Source: Hyphomicrobiales bacterium (GTDB lineage: Bacteria > Pseudomonadota > Alphaproteobacteria > Rhizobiales > Rhizobiaceae). Taken from it: DNA of 64,000 nucleotides. The DNA is taken from contig JAFKJU010000028.1 of assembly GCA_017305935.1 (NCBI GenBank), positions 22,944 through 86,943 on the forward strand, written 5' to 3'. Below the pieces are notes generated by a model. It searched no databases. It was not told the DNA's origin and worked only from the letters and a program-made list of their open reading frames with translations. This document shows, piece by piece, positions 1-9,328 of this stretch (positions are counted from its first letter, which is position 1; each line of letters starts with the position of its first letter). The translations under genes and the position numbers were made by a program.

Positions 1-522
1 AAGGCGTTGCTCGACGCTGGGCTGCCGCTTGATGACGAGGCGGTGGCGGAAAAGGTGGCGCGGGCGGTGGAACTTGCTGGGCTCGACCGGGATGTGCTGT
101 CGCGGCATGAGATCGGCGAGGCGGCCTCGAAGATCGCGGTGATGTCGCCGGTGCGCAAGGCGCTGGTGGAGGCGCAGCGCGCCTTTTCGCAGCGGCCGCC
201 CGGCACGGTACTCGACGGGCGCGACATCGGCACGGTGGTCTGCCCGGATGCGCCGGTGAAGCTCTATGTCACGGCTTCGCCGGAGGTCAGGGCGAAACGC
301 CGCTACGACGAGATTATCGGCAGGGGCGGGGCGGCGGATTACGCGGCGATTTTTCAGGATGTGAAGGCGCGCGACGCGCGCGACATGGGCCGCGCCGACA
401 GTCCCTTGCGCCCCGCTAATGACGCGCACTTGCTTGATACGTCCGAAATGAGTATAGAGGCCGCGTTTCAGGCCGCGAAATCGATCATCGACGCCGCCCT
501 GAGTCGAAATGCCTCGAAATAA
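1..522 (+). CDS. cmk: Cytidylate kinase, C-terminal part
   Basis: This is the 3' part of the gene for CMP/dCMP kinase, the cytosolic enzyme that phosphorylates CMP and dCMP with ATP. The reading frame is open from the first base, so the start and the N-terminal P-loop lie outside the window. The visible 173 residues carry the family signature around [21 protein letters not shown], followed by the lid-like segment [14 protein letters not shown] and the C-terminal [21 protein letters not shown]. The next gene is rpsA, a common bacterial pairing (cmk-rpsA). Identity is secure from the motif and from the neighbour. Confidence 0.95.
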   Translation, partial: KALLDAGLPLDDEAVAEKVARAVELAGLDRDVLSRHEIGEAASKIAVMSPVRKALVEAQRAFSQRPPGTVLDGRDIGTVVCPDAPVKLYVTASPEVRAKRRYDEIIGRGGAADYAAIFQDVKARDARDMGRADSPLRPANDAHLLDTSEMSIEAAFQAAKSIIDAALSRNASK

Positions 523-681
523 CCGGGTTTGCGTGATTTCACGCGCCCGATCGATTTTATGCAAGCCTGAAATTCCGTCCACGCGCCGGAAGCTCCTCAA
601 AAGGGGCGGACTGGATTCAGGTCATGTCCAACACCAGCCACCGGCGCGCCCGTGTCCGAACCGGACACACCAGGAGATTCC

Positions 682-2385
682 ATGTCTGTTTCTAACCCCA
701 CCCGTGATGATTTCGCAGCCCTGCTCGAAGAATCCTTTGCCAAGAACGATCTGGCCGAAGGCTATGTAACGAAGGGCATCATCACGGCCATCGAGAAGGA
801 CGTCGCCATCGTCGACGTCGGCCTCAAGGTCGAAGGCCGCATCGCGCTGAAGGAATTCGGCGCCAAGGCCAAGGACGGCACGCTGAAGGTCGGCGACGAA
901 GTCGAAGTCTATGTCGAGCGCATTGAAAACGCCCTCGGTGAAGCTGTTCTGTCGCGCGACAAGGCCCGCCGCGAAGAGAGCTGGACCCGCCTCGAAGTCA
1001 AGTTCGAAGCTGGCGAGCGCGTCGAAGGCGTCATCTTCAACCAGGTCAAGGGTGGCTTCACCGTCGATCTCGACGGCGCCGTCGCCTTCCTGCCGCGTTC
1101 GCAGGTCGACATCCGTCCGATCCGCGACGTGACCCCGCTGATGCACATTCCCCAGCCCTTCGAAATCCTCAAGATGGACAAGCGCCGCGGCAACATCGTG
1201 GTTTCGCGCCGCACGGTTCTGGAAGAGTCCCGCGCCGAGCAGCGTTCTGAAATCGTTCAGAACCTCGAAGAAGGCCAGGTCGTTGACGGCGTCGTCAAGA
1301 ACATCACCGATTACGGTGCGTTCGTCGACCTCGGCGGCATCGACGGCCTGCTGCACGTCACCGACATGGCATGGCGCCGCGTCAACCATCCGTCGGAGAT
1401 CCTGAACATCGGCCAGTCGGTCAAGGTTCAGATCATCCGCATCAACCAGGAAACCCACCGCATCTCGCTCGGCATGAAGCAGCTCGAGTCGGATCCGTGG
1501 GATGGCATCCAGGCCAAGTATCCGGAAGGCAAGAAGATTTCGGGCACCGTCACGAACATCACCGACTACGGTGCGTTCGTCGAGCTGGAGCCGGGCATCG
1601 AAGGCCTGATCCACATCTCCGAAATGTCCTGGACCAAGAAGAACGTCCATCCCGGCAAGATCCTGTCCACCAGCCAGGAAGTCGATGTCGTCGTTCTCGA
1701 AGTCGATCCGACCAAGCGCCGCATCTCGCTCGGCCTCAAGCAGACGCTCGAGAACCCGTGGCAGGCCTTCGCGCACAGCCATCCGGCTGGCACGGAAGTC
1801 GAAGGCGAAGTCAAGAACAAGACCGAGTTCGGCCTGTTCATCGGCCTCGACGGCGACGTGGACGGCATGGTTCACCTCTCCGACCTCGACTGGAACCGTC
1901 CGGGCGAACAGGTCATCGAGGAGTTCAACAAGGGTGATGTCGTCAAGGCCGTCGTTCTCGACGTCGACGTCGACAAGGAGCGTATCTCGCTCGGCATCAA
2001 GCAGCTCGGCAAGGATGCCGTCGGCGAAGCCGCCGCATCCGGCGAACTGCGCAAGAACGCCGTCGTCTCGGCCGAAGTCATCGCCGTCAACGACGGTGGC
2101 ATCGAGGTTCGTCTCGTCAACCACGAAGACATCACCTCGTTCATCCGCCGCGCAGACCTGTCGCGCGACCGTGACGAACAGCGTCCGGAGCGTTTCTCGG
2201 TCGGCCAGACGGTCGATGCCCGCGTGACCAACTTCTCCAAGAAAGACCGCAAGATCATGCTGTCGATCAAGGCGCTGGAAATCGCCGAAGAGAAGGAAGC
2301 CGTTGCCCAGTTCGGTTCGTCCGACTCGGGTGCTTCGCTCGGCGACATCCTCGGCGCGGCTCTGAAGAACCGCAACGCCGAATAA
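682..2385 (+). CDS. rpsA: 30S ribosomal protein S1
   Basis: Ribosomal protein S1 binds mRNA on the small subunit and helps initiation on leaders with weak ribosome binding sites. The product is 567 residues, the normal alphaproteobacterial length. It shows consecutive S1 (OB-fold) repeats, seen as recurring segments such as NITDYGAFVDLGGIDGLLHV and NITDYGAFVELEPGIEGLIH. I place the start at ATG 682, which has CAGGAG 5 bases upstream and gives the usual N-terminus MSVSNPTRDDFAALLEES. An upstream in-frame ATG at 652 has no comparable site. A strong intrinsic terminator follows directly. Codon use is strongly biased, as expected for a highly expressed gene. Confidence 0.98.
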   Translation: MSVSNPTRDDFAALLEESFAKNDLAEGYVTKGIITAIEKDVAIVDVGLKVEGRIALKEFGAKAKDGTLKVGDEVEVYVERIENALGEAVLSRDKARREESWTRLEVKFEAGERVEGVIFNQVKGGFTVDLDGAVAFLPRSQVDIRPIRDVTPLMHIPQPFEILKMDKRRGNIVVSRRTVLEESRAEQRSEIVQNLEEGQVVDGVVKNITDYGAFVDLGGIDGLLHVTDMAWRRVNHPSEILNIGQSVKVQIIRINQETHRISLGMKQLESDPWDGIQAKYPEGKKISGTVTNITDYGAFVELEPGIEGLIHISEMSWTKKNVHPGKILSTSQEVDVVVLEVDPTKRRISLGLKQTLENPWQAFAHSHPAGTEVEGEVKNKTEFGLFIGLDGDVDGMVHLSDLDWNRPGEQVIEEFNKGDVVKAVVLDVDVDKERISLGIKQLGKDAVGEAAASGELRKNAVVSAEVIAVNDGGIEVRLVNHEDITSFIRRADLSRDRDEQRPERFSVGQTVDARVTNFSKKDRKIMLSIKALEIAEEKEAVAQFGSSDSGASLGDILGAALKNRNAE

Positions 2386-2438
2386 TCTTTCGACGGATCG
2401 CCGGGGCTTTCTTCGGCGATCCGCAAGATTTCAGATTA

Positions 2439-2474
2439 AAAACCCGCCGCGAGACATCGCGGCGGGTTTTTTGT
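2439..2474 (+). terminator. Rho-independent terminator of rpsA
   Basis: There is a perfect 12-bp stem: AACCCGCCGCGA at 2441-2452 pairs with TCGCGGCGGGTT at 2457-2468. The loop is GACA and a run of T follows. It lies 55 bases after the rpsA stop. Confidence 0.93.
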
Positions 2475-2492
2475 TGAACGGATTCTGGCCGC

Positions 2493-4310
2493 TCAGGCCC
2501 AGCCTGCCATGCGCTGGTAAAGCCCGTAGGCCCGTTCGCTCTGATCGCCGTCATCCTCGGCGGCAAATTCGGCGAAGGAGGGGCGGGGGCGCTCCTTGTC
2601 GTCCTCGTCGTCCCCGTCCTGATCGGCGGCGGCATCGTCGCCCTCGGATTCGTCCTCATGAAAACGGCGTTCCTCGGCTTCCTTCTCGTCCTCATAGGAG
2701 AGGACGTCGGCCAGCGGCGAGAAGGGAGCGATGGCGAACAACGGGGTTTCGCGCCCGGTCGGCTGCAACTGCGCCAGCACCTGGCGCTCGACCGCGACCG
2801 GCACGACCTTGGCGGCGGCCGATTCGGCGGGCGGTTTTTCCGGCGCGGGCGGCAGGCGCGCAGGTGCGGCGTCTTCGGCGGCCTCGCCGCTCAGGCCGGC
2901 GGCGCTGCGCGGATCGTAGATCGGATCGGCATCGTCCAGCATCGGCTCCGGCAGGTCGATCGCCGGCTCCGCGTCGACGGCTTGCGCCGTCGCCATCTCC
3001 TCGGTTTCCGTGCCGGCGGCGATCATCGCCTGCGCTTCCTCGCCGTCCTCGGCGATGATGTCGTAGGCCGTCGTCAGATCGCGGGCATCGAAATCCGCCT
3101 CGGTCCAGCCCTTCAGGGCGAGCAGCGTCGGTTGGTAGTCCTCGTGTTCATGGCCGGCTGGCCGCGCGAGCAGGGCCGTGGCGCGCGGCGAAAGGATGGC
3201 GGCATCGCGTCCGCGTTCGCCCGCCTCCGGCGCATCCGCGACATCGTCATGCGTCGCCATGGCCTCGGCCGGGCGGGGCGGCAGCGCCTCGCGCATCCCG
3301 GCGCGAGGCAGGGGGCGTGATTCGGCGGCCGGCGGCGCTTCGGCCGGCGTTTGCAACTGGAAGCGGGGGTCGAGGTCGAATTCGACGGGTTCCTCGACCA
3401 GGGCTTCGATACCGCCGGCAATCTCGGCGGCCACGCGCTCTTCGGCGGTGGCGAGAAGCGCGGCGGTCGCCTTGGCCTCGATGGTCGAATCGCCGCTTTC
3501 GCCGCCTTCGAAGGCGCGGCGCAGCAGTGCCTGCAGGCTGCGGGCGTCGATGCCGTTGTCGGGTTCGAGCGCGGAAAATTCCGGTGCCGAAACGACGTTC
3601 TCCGGTGTCTCGGCGCCGCTGGAAGGCGCCTGGGCCTCAGTGATCTCGGCGCCGTCGGCCGTCATCGGCGCTGCCGCCGCGGCGGTTTGCGGCGTTGTCA
3701 GGACCTCTTGCGACTTGCCGGCGGCCTGGGCGGCCGGTGTTCCGGCGGTTTCGCCATGAGAAGGTGCTGCGGCAGGGATGTGTTCGGCGGATCCGGCGTC
3801 CGGGCCGCCATTCTGGCGGTAGGAGGTAACCACCGAGCGGGCGACGGGATCGCGGTCCTTGTAGCGGGCCGTTTCCAGATAGGCGACGATGCGCGCCGCC
3901 TGCGGCCCGGTCGGGTTGCCGAAAGCCTCGAACAGAAAGCGCAGCTTCAGCCCCTGCACGATGAGATTGAGCTGGCGCTCGACATCGGTGCGCTGGCGCG
4001 GCGTCATTTTCGCCAGAGCCTCGGCCAGGCGGACGACGTAGTCGCCATTGCCCTCGTTTTCCCGGCGCGGCAGATCGATGGCGCGCCCGACGGCATCGGC
4101 GAGCATGGCGAGATGATCGGCGATGCGCTCGCGCCCGGCGAGCAGCAGCACGTTGAGCTTGCCGGCGGAGCTGGAATTGGAATCCCCCTTCCAGTCGGCG
4201 AAATGCACCTTGTAGGCGGCTTCCGCCACCGAAGGGCCGGAGCCGTTCAGTGGCGATTGATTCTGGTATGACGACGTCGATCCCGACGACGAGCGAAGCG
4301 GAGGCAGCAT
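2493..4310 (-). CDS. Uncharacterised acidic protein with GLY tail
   Basis: I do not recognise the function. The product is about 605 residues if it starts at ATG 4310, which has AAAGGGG about 8 bases upstream. An in-frame ATG at 4475 is less likely. Residues about 30-150 look folded (KVHFADWKGDSNSSSAGKLN, then a helical stretch rich in charged residues). The middle is long, Ala/Glu/Pro-rich and of low complexity. A highly acidic stretch (DESEGDDAAADQDGDDEDD) precedes a conserved-looking end with PSFAEFAAEDD and AYGLYQRMAGWA. No signal peptide or membrane segment is seen. The end resembles those of the two small-region genes at 6058 and 6510. A candidate CtrA site lies upstream. Confidence 0.7.
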   Translation of the reverse strand: MLPPLRSSSGSTSSYQNQSPLNGSGPSVAEAAYKVHFADWKGDSNSSSAGKLNVLLLAGRERIADHLAMLADAVGRAIDLPRRENEGNGDYVVRLAEALAKMTPRQRTDVERQLNLIVQGLKLRFLFEAFGNPTGPQAARIVAYLETARYKDRDPVARSVVTSYRQNGGPDAGSAEHIPAAAPSHGETAGTPAAQAAGKSQEVLTTPQTAAAAAPMTADGAEITEAQAPSSGAETPENVVSAPEFSALEPDNGIDARSLQALLRRAFEGGESGDSTIEAKATAALLATAEERVAAEIAGGIEALVEEPVEFDLDPRFQLQTPAEAPPAAESRPLPRAGMREALPPRPAEAMATHDDVADAPEAGERGRDAAILSPRATALLARPAGHEHEDYQPTLLALKGWTEADFDARDLTTAYDIIAEDGEEAQAMIAAGTETEEMATAQAVDAEPAIDLPEPMLDDADPIYDPRSAAGLSGEAAEDAAPARLPPAPEKPPAESAAAKVVPVAVERQVLAQLQPTGRETPLFAIAPFSPLADVLSYEDEKEAEERRFHEDESEGDDAAADQDGDDEDDKERPRPSFAEFAAEDDGDQSERAYGLYQRMAGWA

Positions 4311-4521
4311 CAGCGAACCCCTTTGATGTCTGGCGGATGGCGGTTGAAACAGGTCCAACAGAGGGCCGCTCATGCGGCCCGTCGCATTCCGTCGCAGGGA
4401 CCGCGCCATTTTCGGCCCTCGGTCCCATCCTGCGCATGCCGATTGCGGCATGCCTGAGCTTGCGTGGCGCCTCATGGCACCGATGAATGCTTCAATTAAC
4501 GATTAATTTAACATTCGTTGG

Positions 4522-4537
4522 TTAATAAAATACTAAC
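4522..4537. promoter_or_regulatory. Candidate CtrA-binding site
   Basis: The sequence TTAATAAAATACTAAC has the form TTAA-N7-CTAAC, one base from the alphaproteobacterial CtrA consensus TTAA-N7-TTAAC. A second pair of half sites, TTAAC...TTAAC with spacing 8, lies at 4496-4512. The site sits in an AT-rich island between the divergent gene ending at 2493 and nadV. The match is by eye only, and AT-rich DNA produces such matches by chance. Confidence 0.35.
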
Positions 4538-4605
4538 CGTCGGGGGGAGGTCGGGCGGTTGCCCGGTGCGCAAAGCCTCCCGATTGAAAACCGGGATATC
4601 GTCCA

Positions 4606-5997
4606 ATGCCTCACAGCAATCCGATCCTCAACGTCGACAGCTACAAGCTCAGCCATTTTCTGCAATATCCGCCGGGGGTGCGGTCGATCTCGGCCTATGT
4701 CGAGGCGCGTGGCATGTCGCAGCGCCCGGAAGTGGTGTTCTTCGGCCTGCAGATGTTTCTGAAGGATTACCTCGCCCGCGCGGTGACCAAGGCGGATATC
4801 ATGGAGGCGGCCGAAGTCTCCGCCTTGCATGGCGTGCCGTTCAACCGGCAGGGCTGGCTCGATATCGTCGATCGCCATGGCGGTTTTCTGCCGCTGCGCA
4901 TCGAGGCGTTGCCGGAGGGGCAGGTGGTGCGTCGCGGCGTGCCATTGATCCAGGTGGTCAACACCGATCCGGATTTCGCCTGGCTGACGACCTATGTGGA
5001 AACCGCGCTGCTGCGCGCCGTGTGGTATCCGGCGACGGTGGCGAGCCATGCGCGGCGGCTCAGCGACATGCTGCTGCAGGCGCTGGAAAAGACCTGCGAT
5101 GCGCCCGCAGAGGTGTTGCCGACGCGGCTGCATGATTTTGGCGCCCGCGCGGCGACGTCCGCCGAGCAGGCCGGGCTCGGCGGCGCTGCGCATCTTCTCT
5201 ATTTCTCACTGACCGACACGCTCTCCGGCATCCTGCACGCCCGCCGCTTCTACGGCGCGCCGATGGCCGGCACCTCCTATCCCGGCGCCGAGCATTCCAC
5301 CGTCACCGCCTGGGGGCCGCAGCGCGAGACCCAGGCCTATGAGCACATGCTCGACGCCTTCGGCGACGAGACCTTTTCGGTGGTCTCCGACAGCTATGAT
5401 ATCGCCAACGCGGTCAGCGAAATCTGGGGCAAGGCGCTGAAGGACCGGGTGCAGGGCTTGTCCGGCCGGCTCATCGTCCGCCCCGACAGCGGCGATCCCG
5501 TGGATACGCCGATGCAGGCCGTCAACCAGCTTGCCTATGCCTTCGGCACACGGTTGAACGGCAAGGGCTACAAGGTGATCGATGCGCCGGTCGAGGTGTT
5601 GCAAGGCGACGGCGCCTCGGGCCAGGACATCGCGATGATCCTCGGCCGCCTCGAAGGCATGGGCTTTTCCGCCGAGAATATCCGCTTCGGCATGGGCTCT
5701 GGCCTCCTTCAGAAGGTGACGCGCGACAGCTATTCGTTCACCATGAAGGCCAATGCCTGCGAGGATGCGGACGGCGTCTGGCACGGCATCGCCAAGCGCC
5801 CGGCGACCATGCGCGAGAAGGCCTCCCGCAACGGCCGCGTCGCCGTGGTCGAGCAGTTCGGCGAACTCGTCGGCGTCAGCCTGGAGGAAGTGGGCGGCCG
5901 CCACAACCATCTCGCTCCCGTCTGGGAAAACGGCAAGCTGCTGCGCGACTGGAGTTTCGACGAGGTGAAAGCCCGCGCGCAAGGGGCGGGCCTGTAA
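4606..5997 (+). CDS. nadV: Nicotinamide phosphoribosyltransferase
   Basis: The enzyme is of the NAMPT/NadV family, which makes nicotinamide mononucleotide from nicotinamide and PRPP in NAD salvage. The 463-residue sequence follows the NAMPT pattern along its length. It has DSYKLSHFLQYPPGV near residue 12, EVVFFGLQMFLKDYL, PEGQVVRRGVPL, NTDPDFAWLTTYVET, AEHSTVTAWG, VVSDSYDI, the ribose-phosphate-binding RPDSGDPVDT, QGDG and FGMGSGLLQK, ending in the typical SFDEVKARAQ. This pattern is clearly closer to NAMPT than to PncB. It stands alone as a single-gene unit with a hairpin after the stop. Confidence 0.93.
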   Translation: MPHSNPILNVDSYKLSHFLQYPPGVRSISAYVEARGMSQRPEVVFFGLQMFLKDYLARAVTKADIMEAAEVSALHGVPFNRQGWLDIVDRHGGFLPLRIEALPEGQVVRRGVPLIQVVNTDPDFAWLTTYVETALLRAVWYPATVASHARRLSDMLLQALEKTCDAPAEVLPTRLHDFGARAATSAEQAGLGGAAHLLYFSLTDTLSGILHARRFYGAPMAGTSYPGAEHSTVTAWGPQRETQAYEHMLDAFGDETFSVVSDSYDIANAVSEIWGKALKDRVQGLSGRLIVRPDSGDPVDTPMQAVNQLAYAFGTRLNGKGYKVIDAPVEVLQGDGASGQDIAMILGRLEGMGFSAENIRFGMGSGLLQKVTRDSYSFTMKANACEDADGVWHGIAKRPATMREKASRNGRVAVVEQFGELVGVSLEEVGGRHNHLAPVWENGKLLRDWSFDEVKARAQGAGL

Positions 5998-6004
5998 AAA
6001 GGCA

Positions 6005-6041
6005 GGCGCTGCCTCGCCTTGGCGTGGAAGCAGCGCCCTTT
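6005..6041. terminator. Hairpin between convergent genes
   Basis: GGCGCTGC (6005-6012) pairs with GCAGCGCC (6030-6037), and CTTT follows. It lies between the end of nadV and the end of the minus-strand gene at 6058, so it may end transcripts from either side. The T tract is weak. Confidence 0.55.
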
Positions 6042-6057
6042 GATGAAACCCCGCCGC

Positions 6058-6375
6058 TTACGGCGACAGGTTGCGAAACAGGCGATAAAGGCCGGTTTCG
6101 TCGGAATTGACGGCGGTCACATAGCCGGTTTCGGCAGTGTGATCGTCCATGTTCTCGCGCTGGAAGGCGTCGAGCCAATTGCCTTTCACGCTCTTGGCGG
6201 GCTGGCGGTTGCCGCCGGCGGCCATGGCCTGAAGTTCCATGCCGAACCCGTCGTCTTCGGCGGAAAAGGCGTCATCGAAATCATCCGGCAAGCTGCCGGC
6301 ATCCGCATTCAGGAAATCCAGTGCCGAGGCCGGAAGACCGGATTCGACGCCGTCCTGCGGGAATACATTTCCCAT
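6058..6375 (-). CDS. Small uncharacterised protein with GLYRL tail
   Basis: I do not recognise this 105-residue product. ATG 6375 is preferred because TAGGAG lies about 5 bases upstream; an ATG at 6462 has less support. The protein is acidic (DFLNADAGSLPDDFDDAFSAEDD), has no signal peptide or membrane segment, and ends in YVTAVNSDETGLYRLFRNLSP. That ending closely matches the end of the next gene upstream (ILQVNVDDIGLYRLIGKDKK), which is on the same strand 134 bases away. The two may be co-transcribed. The shared tail suggests a common binding or localisation signal, but that is inference. Confidence 0.65.
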   Translation of the reverse strand: MGNVFPQDGVESGLPASALDFLNADAGSLPDDFDDAFSAEDDGFGMELQAMAAGGNRQPAKSVKGNWLDAFQRENMDDHTAETGYVTAVNSDETGLYRLFRNLSP

Positions 6376-6509
6376 TCCAACTCCTACCCAGATACGCTTT
6401 ACGCTACGCGGGACCGGAAGAGCGAGGCGATGCGGAATGCCTTTCGTCCGGGCCGGCGCCATTTCATGCCAGATTGGTTAACGGATCCATAAGTCCGCCC
6501 CCCGGAAAA

Positions 6510-7784
6510 TCATGCCGATTTCTTGTCCTTGCCGATCAGGCGATAGAGACCGATGTCGTCGACATTCACCTGCAGAATGTCGTTTCTGGCCTGCTGCTGC
6601 GCCTCGGCTGCGGCTTCCGGCGAATGGTTTTCGACGAGATAGATCTGTTCTTCGCGGCTCATCACAGTCGGGTCGCCGTCATCCACCGGACTTTCCGACT
6701 TGGTGGCGGTGGCGGATTTTGCAACCGCGGCGGTCTGCGAGGCCTCGGCGCTGGCCGCCAGAACCTGGATGACCTCGGTCGCCTCGATACCGCCGCTGCC
6801 GGGCGCGCCCTCGCCGTTTTTGGCGGGATCGCCGTCACCGCGGATCTGCTCGCCGATGGCGTCCTGGCGTTTCTTGACGTCCTCGACCTTCTCCTGGCTC
6901 TCGCGAACCTGAATGTCCTTTTCGCGCTCGGCGCGGGTCTCGGCATCCTCGACCCGGGTCGGATCGTCCCGGCTACGCTCGGACTTCAGCTCGGACGACG
7001 TCTTCGGGTCGGCAATATCCTCGAGCCGCTGGATGACCTTGGCGACGTCCTTGGTCAGCGTCCGCTCGTCGCTGGCCTGCGCGTCGAGCGCGGCCTGGAC
7101 CTTGCGCGCCGTGTCGCCCCAGGGGCGGCGGATCGCCTCGATCAGTTCCTCGGCGGTGAGGCCGAGCTTGCGCAGGCCGGATTTCTCCTCGACCTCCTCG
7201 ACCGTCTTCGGCAGCTTTCCGCGCGCATCCGTCAGCGCCTTTTCCATTTGGCCGGAAAAATCCCCGGATTCAGGATCGACGCCGCCATCGAGCCCGATGC
7301 GGGCGGCCAGCCGCGCCTTCGGATCATCCTTGTCCGAGGTCTCGCCCTTCATGATCGACTTCACCGAATCGGCGCTGGCGCCGAAGGTCTTCAGCGTCAC
7401 GGGGATGGCCTGGCCGTCGGCATATTCGCGCGACACCAGCCGGGTGAAGGCGACGGCGGTCGCCAGCCGGTCGGCGAAATCGCCGGCCGATTCGTCGCTT
7501 CCTTGGGCGAGACCGAGCGCATCGGCAAAATTGGAAATCAGCGTCGCCATCGGATTTTCGTCGCGCTTGAGGGCGCCGAAGAAATGGGCGTTGATCTTGG
7601 CATTGGCGGCAGCGGCCGATTCGTCGGGGCGGATCTGCGCCTTGAGCGCTTCCTGCTGCTTGTCCTCGCGTTTGCCCTCGGCCTTCTTGCGCTCCTCCTG
7701 CTGTCGCTCCTCGATATCGCGCACGAAGCCGCGCATGAAGTCTGTCAGGTAGGTGCTGGCGGCTTGCTCCGTCGGCAAGAGCAT
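6510..7784 (-). CDS. Uncharacterised charged protein with GLYRL tail
   Basis: This is a 424-residue protein of unknown function. It starts at ATG 7784 with CGGGAG about 7 bases upstream. The N-terminus (residues 1-50) is a strongly charged helix rich in Glu/Lys/Arg/Gln and a possible coiled coil (FVRDIEERQQEERKKAEGKR). Residues about 60-230 look globular and helical. Residues about 240-310 are again charged (RAEREKDIQVRESQEKVEDV), then comes a low-complexity linker. It ends in VNVDDIGLYRLIGKDKKSA, nearly the same tail as the downstream gene. No transmembrane segment is seen. Function cannot be assigned. Confidence 0.7.
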   Translation of the reverse strand: MLLPTEQAASTYLTDFMRGFVRDIEERQQEERKKAEGKREDKQQEALKAQIRPDESAAAANAKINAHFFGALKRDENPMATLISNFADALGLAQGSDESAGDFADRLATAVAFTRLVSREYADGQAIPVTLKTFGASADSVKSIMKGETSDKDDPKARLAARIGLDGGVDPESGDFSGQMEKALTDARGKLPKTVEEVEEKSGLRKLGLTAEELIEAIRRPWGDTARKVQAALDAQASDERTLTKDVAKVIQRLEDIADPKTSSELKSERSRDDPTRVEDAETRAEREKDIQVRESQEKVEDVKKRQDAIGEQIRGDGDPAKNGEGAPGSGGIEATEVIQVLAASAEASQTAAVAKSATATKSESPVDDGDPTVMSREEQIYLVENHSPEAAAEAQQQARNDILQVNVDDIGLYRLIGKDKKSA

Positions 7785-7876
7785 GGGCGGACTCCCGGAA
7801 AAACGTTGCGATTTCCCGGAAATTTATGGCGAAACTGGTAAATTTGGCCTTAAGGTTGTGCCAGGGAAAGGCCGGA

Positions 7877-8503
7877 CTAGCTGTGCGCGAAAATGTCGGT
7901 CTCGTCCCAGCCGAGCAGGTCGAGCTTGGCGCGGGTCGGCAGGAATTCGAAACAGCTTTCGGCAAGCTCCATGCGCCCGTCGCGTTTCAGCCGATCGATC
8001 AGCCGGTCGCGCAGCGCATGCAGGTAGAGCACGTCGGAGGCCGCGTAGTCGAGCTGGGCCTGCGACAGGGTCTCAGTCGCCCAATCCGAGGATTGCTGCG
8101 CCTTGGAGATGTCGACTTCCAGCATTTCCTTGAGATTGTCCTTGAGGCCATGCCGATCGGTATAGGTGCGCACCAGCCGCGAGGCGATCTTGGTGCAGAA
8201 CACCGGCGTCGTCGTCACCCCGAAGGTGTGGAACAGCACGGCGATGTCGAAGCGGCCGTAATGGAAGATCTTCTGCTTGCTGGGATCGGCGATGAGGGCG
8301 GTGAGATTGGGCGCCTGCGTCTGGCCGGCGGCGATCCGGATGATGTCGGCCGAGCCGTCGCCGGAGGAAAGCTGCACCAGGCAGAGCCGGTCGCGGCGCG
8401 GCACCAGTCCCAGCGTTTCCGTATCGATGGCGACGGCTCCGGTATAGCGGGCGGCATCGGCATCGGCGATATCGCCGACATGGATACGGATGGTAGCGGC
8501 CAT
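7877..8503 (-). CDS. rnd: Ribonuclease D, short form
   Basis: This is a 3'-5' exoribonuclease of the DEDDy group. The 208-residue product holds only the exonuclease domain. It lacks the HRDC domains of enterobacterial RNase D, as is usual for the short rhizobial form. The catalytic residues are visible: D27 and E29 in AIDTETLG, D86 in YGRFDIAVL, and Y153 with D157 in LDYAASDVLY. It probably trims 3' ends of structured RNA. The gene is last before the accessory metabolic block that begins with the GntR regulator. Confidence 0.9.
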   Translation of the reverse strand: MAATIRIHVGDIADADAARYTGAVAIDTETLGLVPRRDRLCLVQLSSGDGSADIIRIAAGQTQAPNLTALIADPSKQKIFHYGRFDIAVLFHTFGVTTTPVFCTKIASRLVRTYTDRHGLKDNLKEMLEVDISKAQQSSDWATETLSQAQLDYAASDVLYLHALRDRLIDRLKRDGRMELAESCFEFLPTRAKLDLLGWDETDIFAHS

Positions 8504-8574
8504 GGTCTTCTCCGGGGCAGGCGTTCGAACTGTCTATAGAGCCTTTTCACCCCGAAGGAAACGCGAAGCGCCGT

Positions 8575-9291
8575 TCAGGCGTCGTCGCCGCGCGGCAGCG
8601 TATAGAGGGCGCGCGAGCGTTCCAGATGCTTGAGCATCGCCTGCTCGGCGCCGTCTGCGTCGCCGGCGGCAAGACGGTCGACGATCTCCTCATGTTCGGC
8701 CAGCGTAAACCGCTCCTTTCCGGTCCAGATCAGCATGTCGGTATGGTATTCCTGCAGCCAGGCGAGCATGGATTCGCTGACCGCCGCGAAGATCGGATTG
8801 CCGGAAATCTCGGCGATGCGGGTATGAAACGCCATGTCGGCGGCGATGAAGGCTTCGGCATTGCCGAGCGAGGCGCGCTGGCGGTCGAGGATGGCATGCA
8901 GGGCGGCGATATCCTCAGGCGATGCTTTTTGCGCCGCCTCGCGGGCCATGCCGCGCTCGAAGAAGATGCGCGCGCTTTTCAGATGCTCCAGCGTATCGGC
9001 CGATTTGGCGAGCATGATCTTTGCGGTCAGGTCCATCTGCCGGAACAGGGATTTGGCGGTCAGCTCCAGAACCTTGGCGCGCTCGCCATGCGAGATCGCC
9101 ACCAGCCCCATGCGCTCCAGCGACTGCATCGCTTCGCGGATGGCGGGCCGGCCGACCTTGAAGCGGTCCATCAGCTCGCGCTCGGAAGGCATGTCGTCGC
9201 CGGGCGTCAGCTCACCCGAGGAGATCATGCGTTCGAGGCGGTCGAACACCTCGTCGGAGAGTTTGCGGCGGGTGATGGGTTCGGATCGCAT
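8575..9291 (-). CDS. GntR/FCD regulator of the apiose locus
   Basis: This is a DNA-binding regulator of 238 residues. A GntR winged helix lies at about 10-75 (LSDEVFDRLERMISSGELTP, then MPSERELMDRFKVGRPAIRE), and a FadR-type FCD ligand-binding domain with DMAFHTRIAEISGN follows. The overall form resembles NanR. It is transcribed away from oiaX, so control of the adjacent apiose/apionate genes is the natural inference. Two identical sites containing TTATACCAG (GGTATAA on the other strand) in front of oiaX and apnO are plausible targets, since NanR-like proteins recognise GGTATA. The effector is presumably a pathway intermediate, which the sequence does not show. Confidence 0.85.
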   Translation of the reverse strand: MRSEPITRRKLSDEVFDRLERMISSGELTPGDDMPSERELMDRFKVGRPAIREAMQSLERMGLVAISHGERAKVLELTAKSLFRQMDLTAKIMLAKSADTLEHLKSARIFFERGMAREAAQKASPEDIAALHAILDRQRASLGNAEAFIAADMAFHTRIAEISGNPIFAAVSESMLAWLQEYHTDMLIWTGKERFTLAEHEEIVDRLAAGDADGAEQAMLKHLERSRALYTLPRGDDA

Positions 9292-9328
9292 GGGCAGAAT
9301 TCCGGTGGGGCTGGTCTTATCGAATAGA

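Noticed and set aside
622..2124. Long open frame antisense to rpsA
   Set aside because: It is a by-product of strong codon bias in a GC-rich ribosomal gene. It has repetitive Asp/Val/Leu composition and no plausible start signal.
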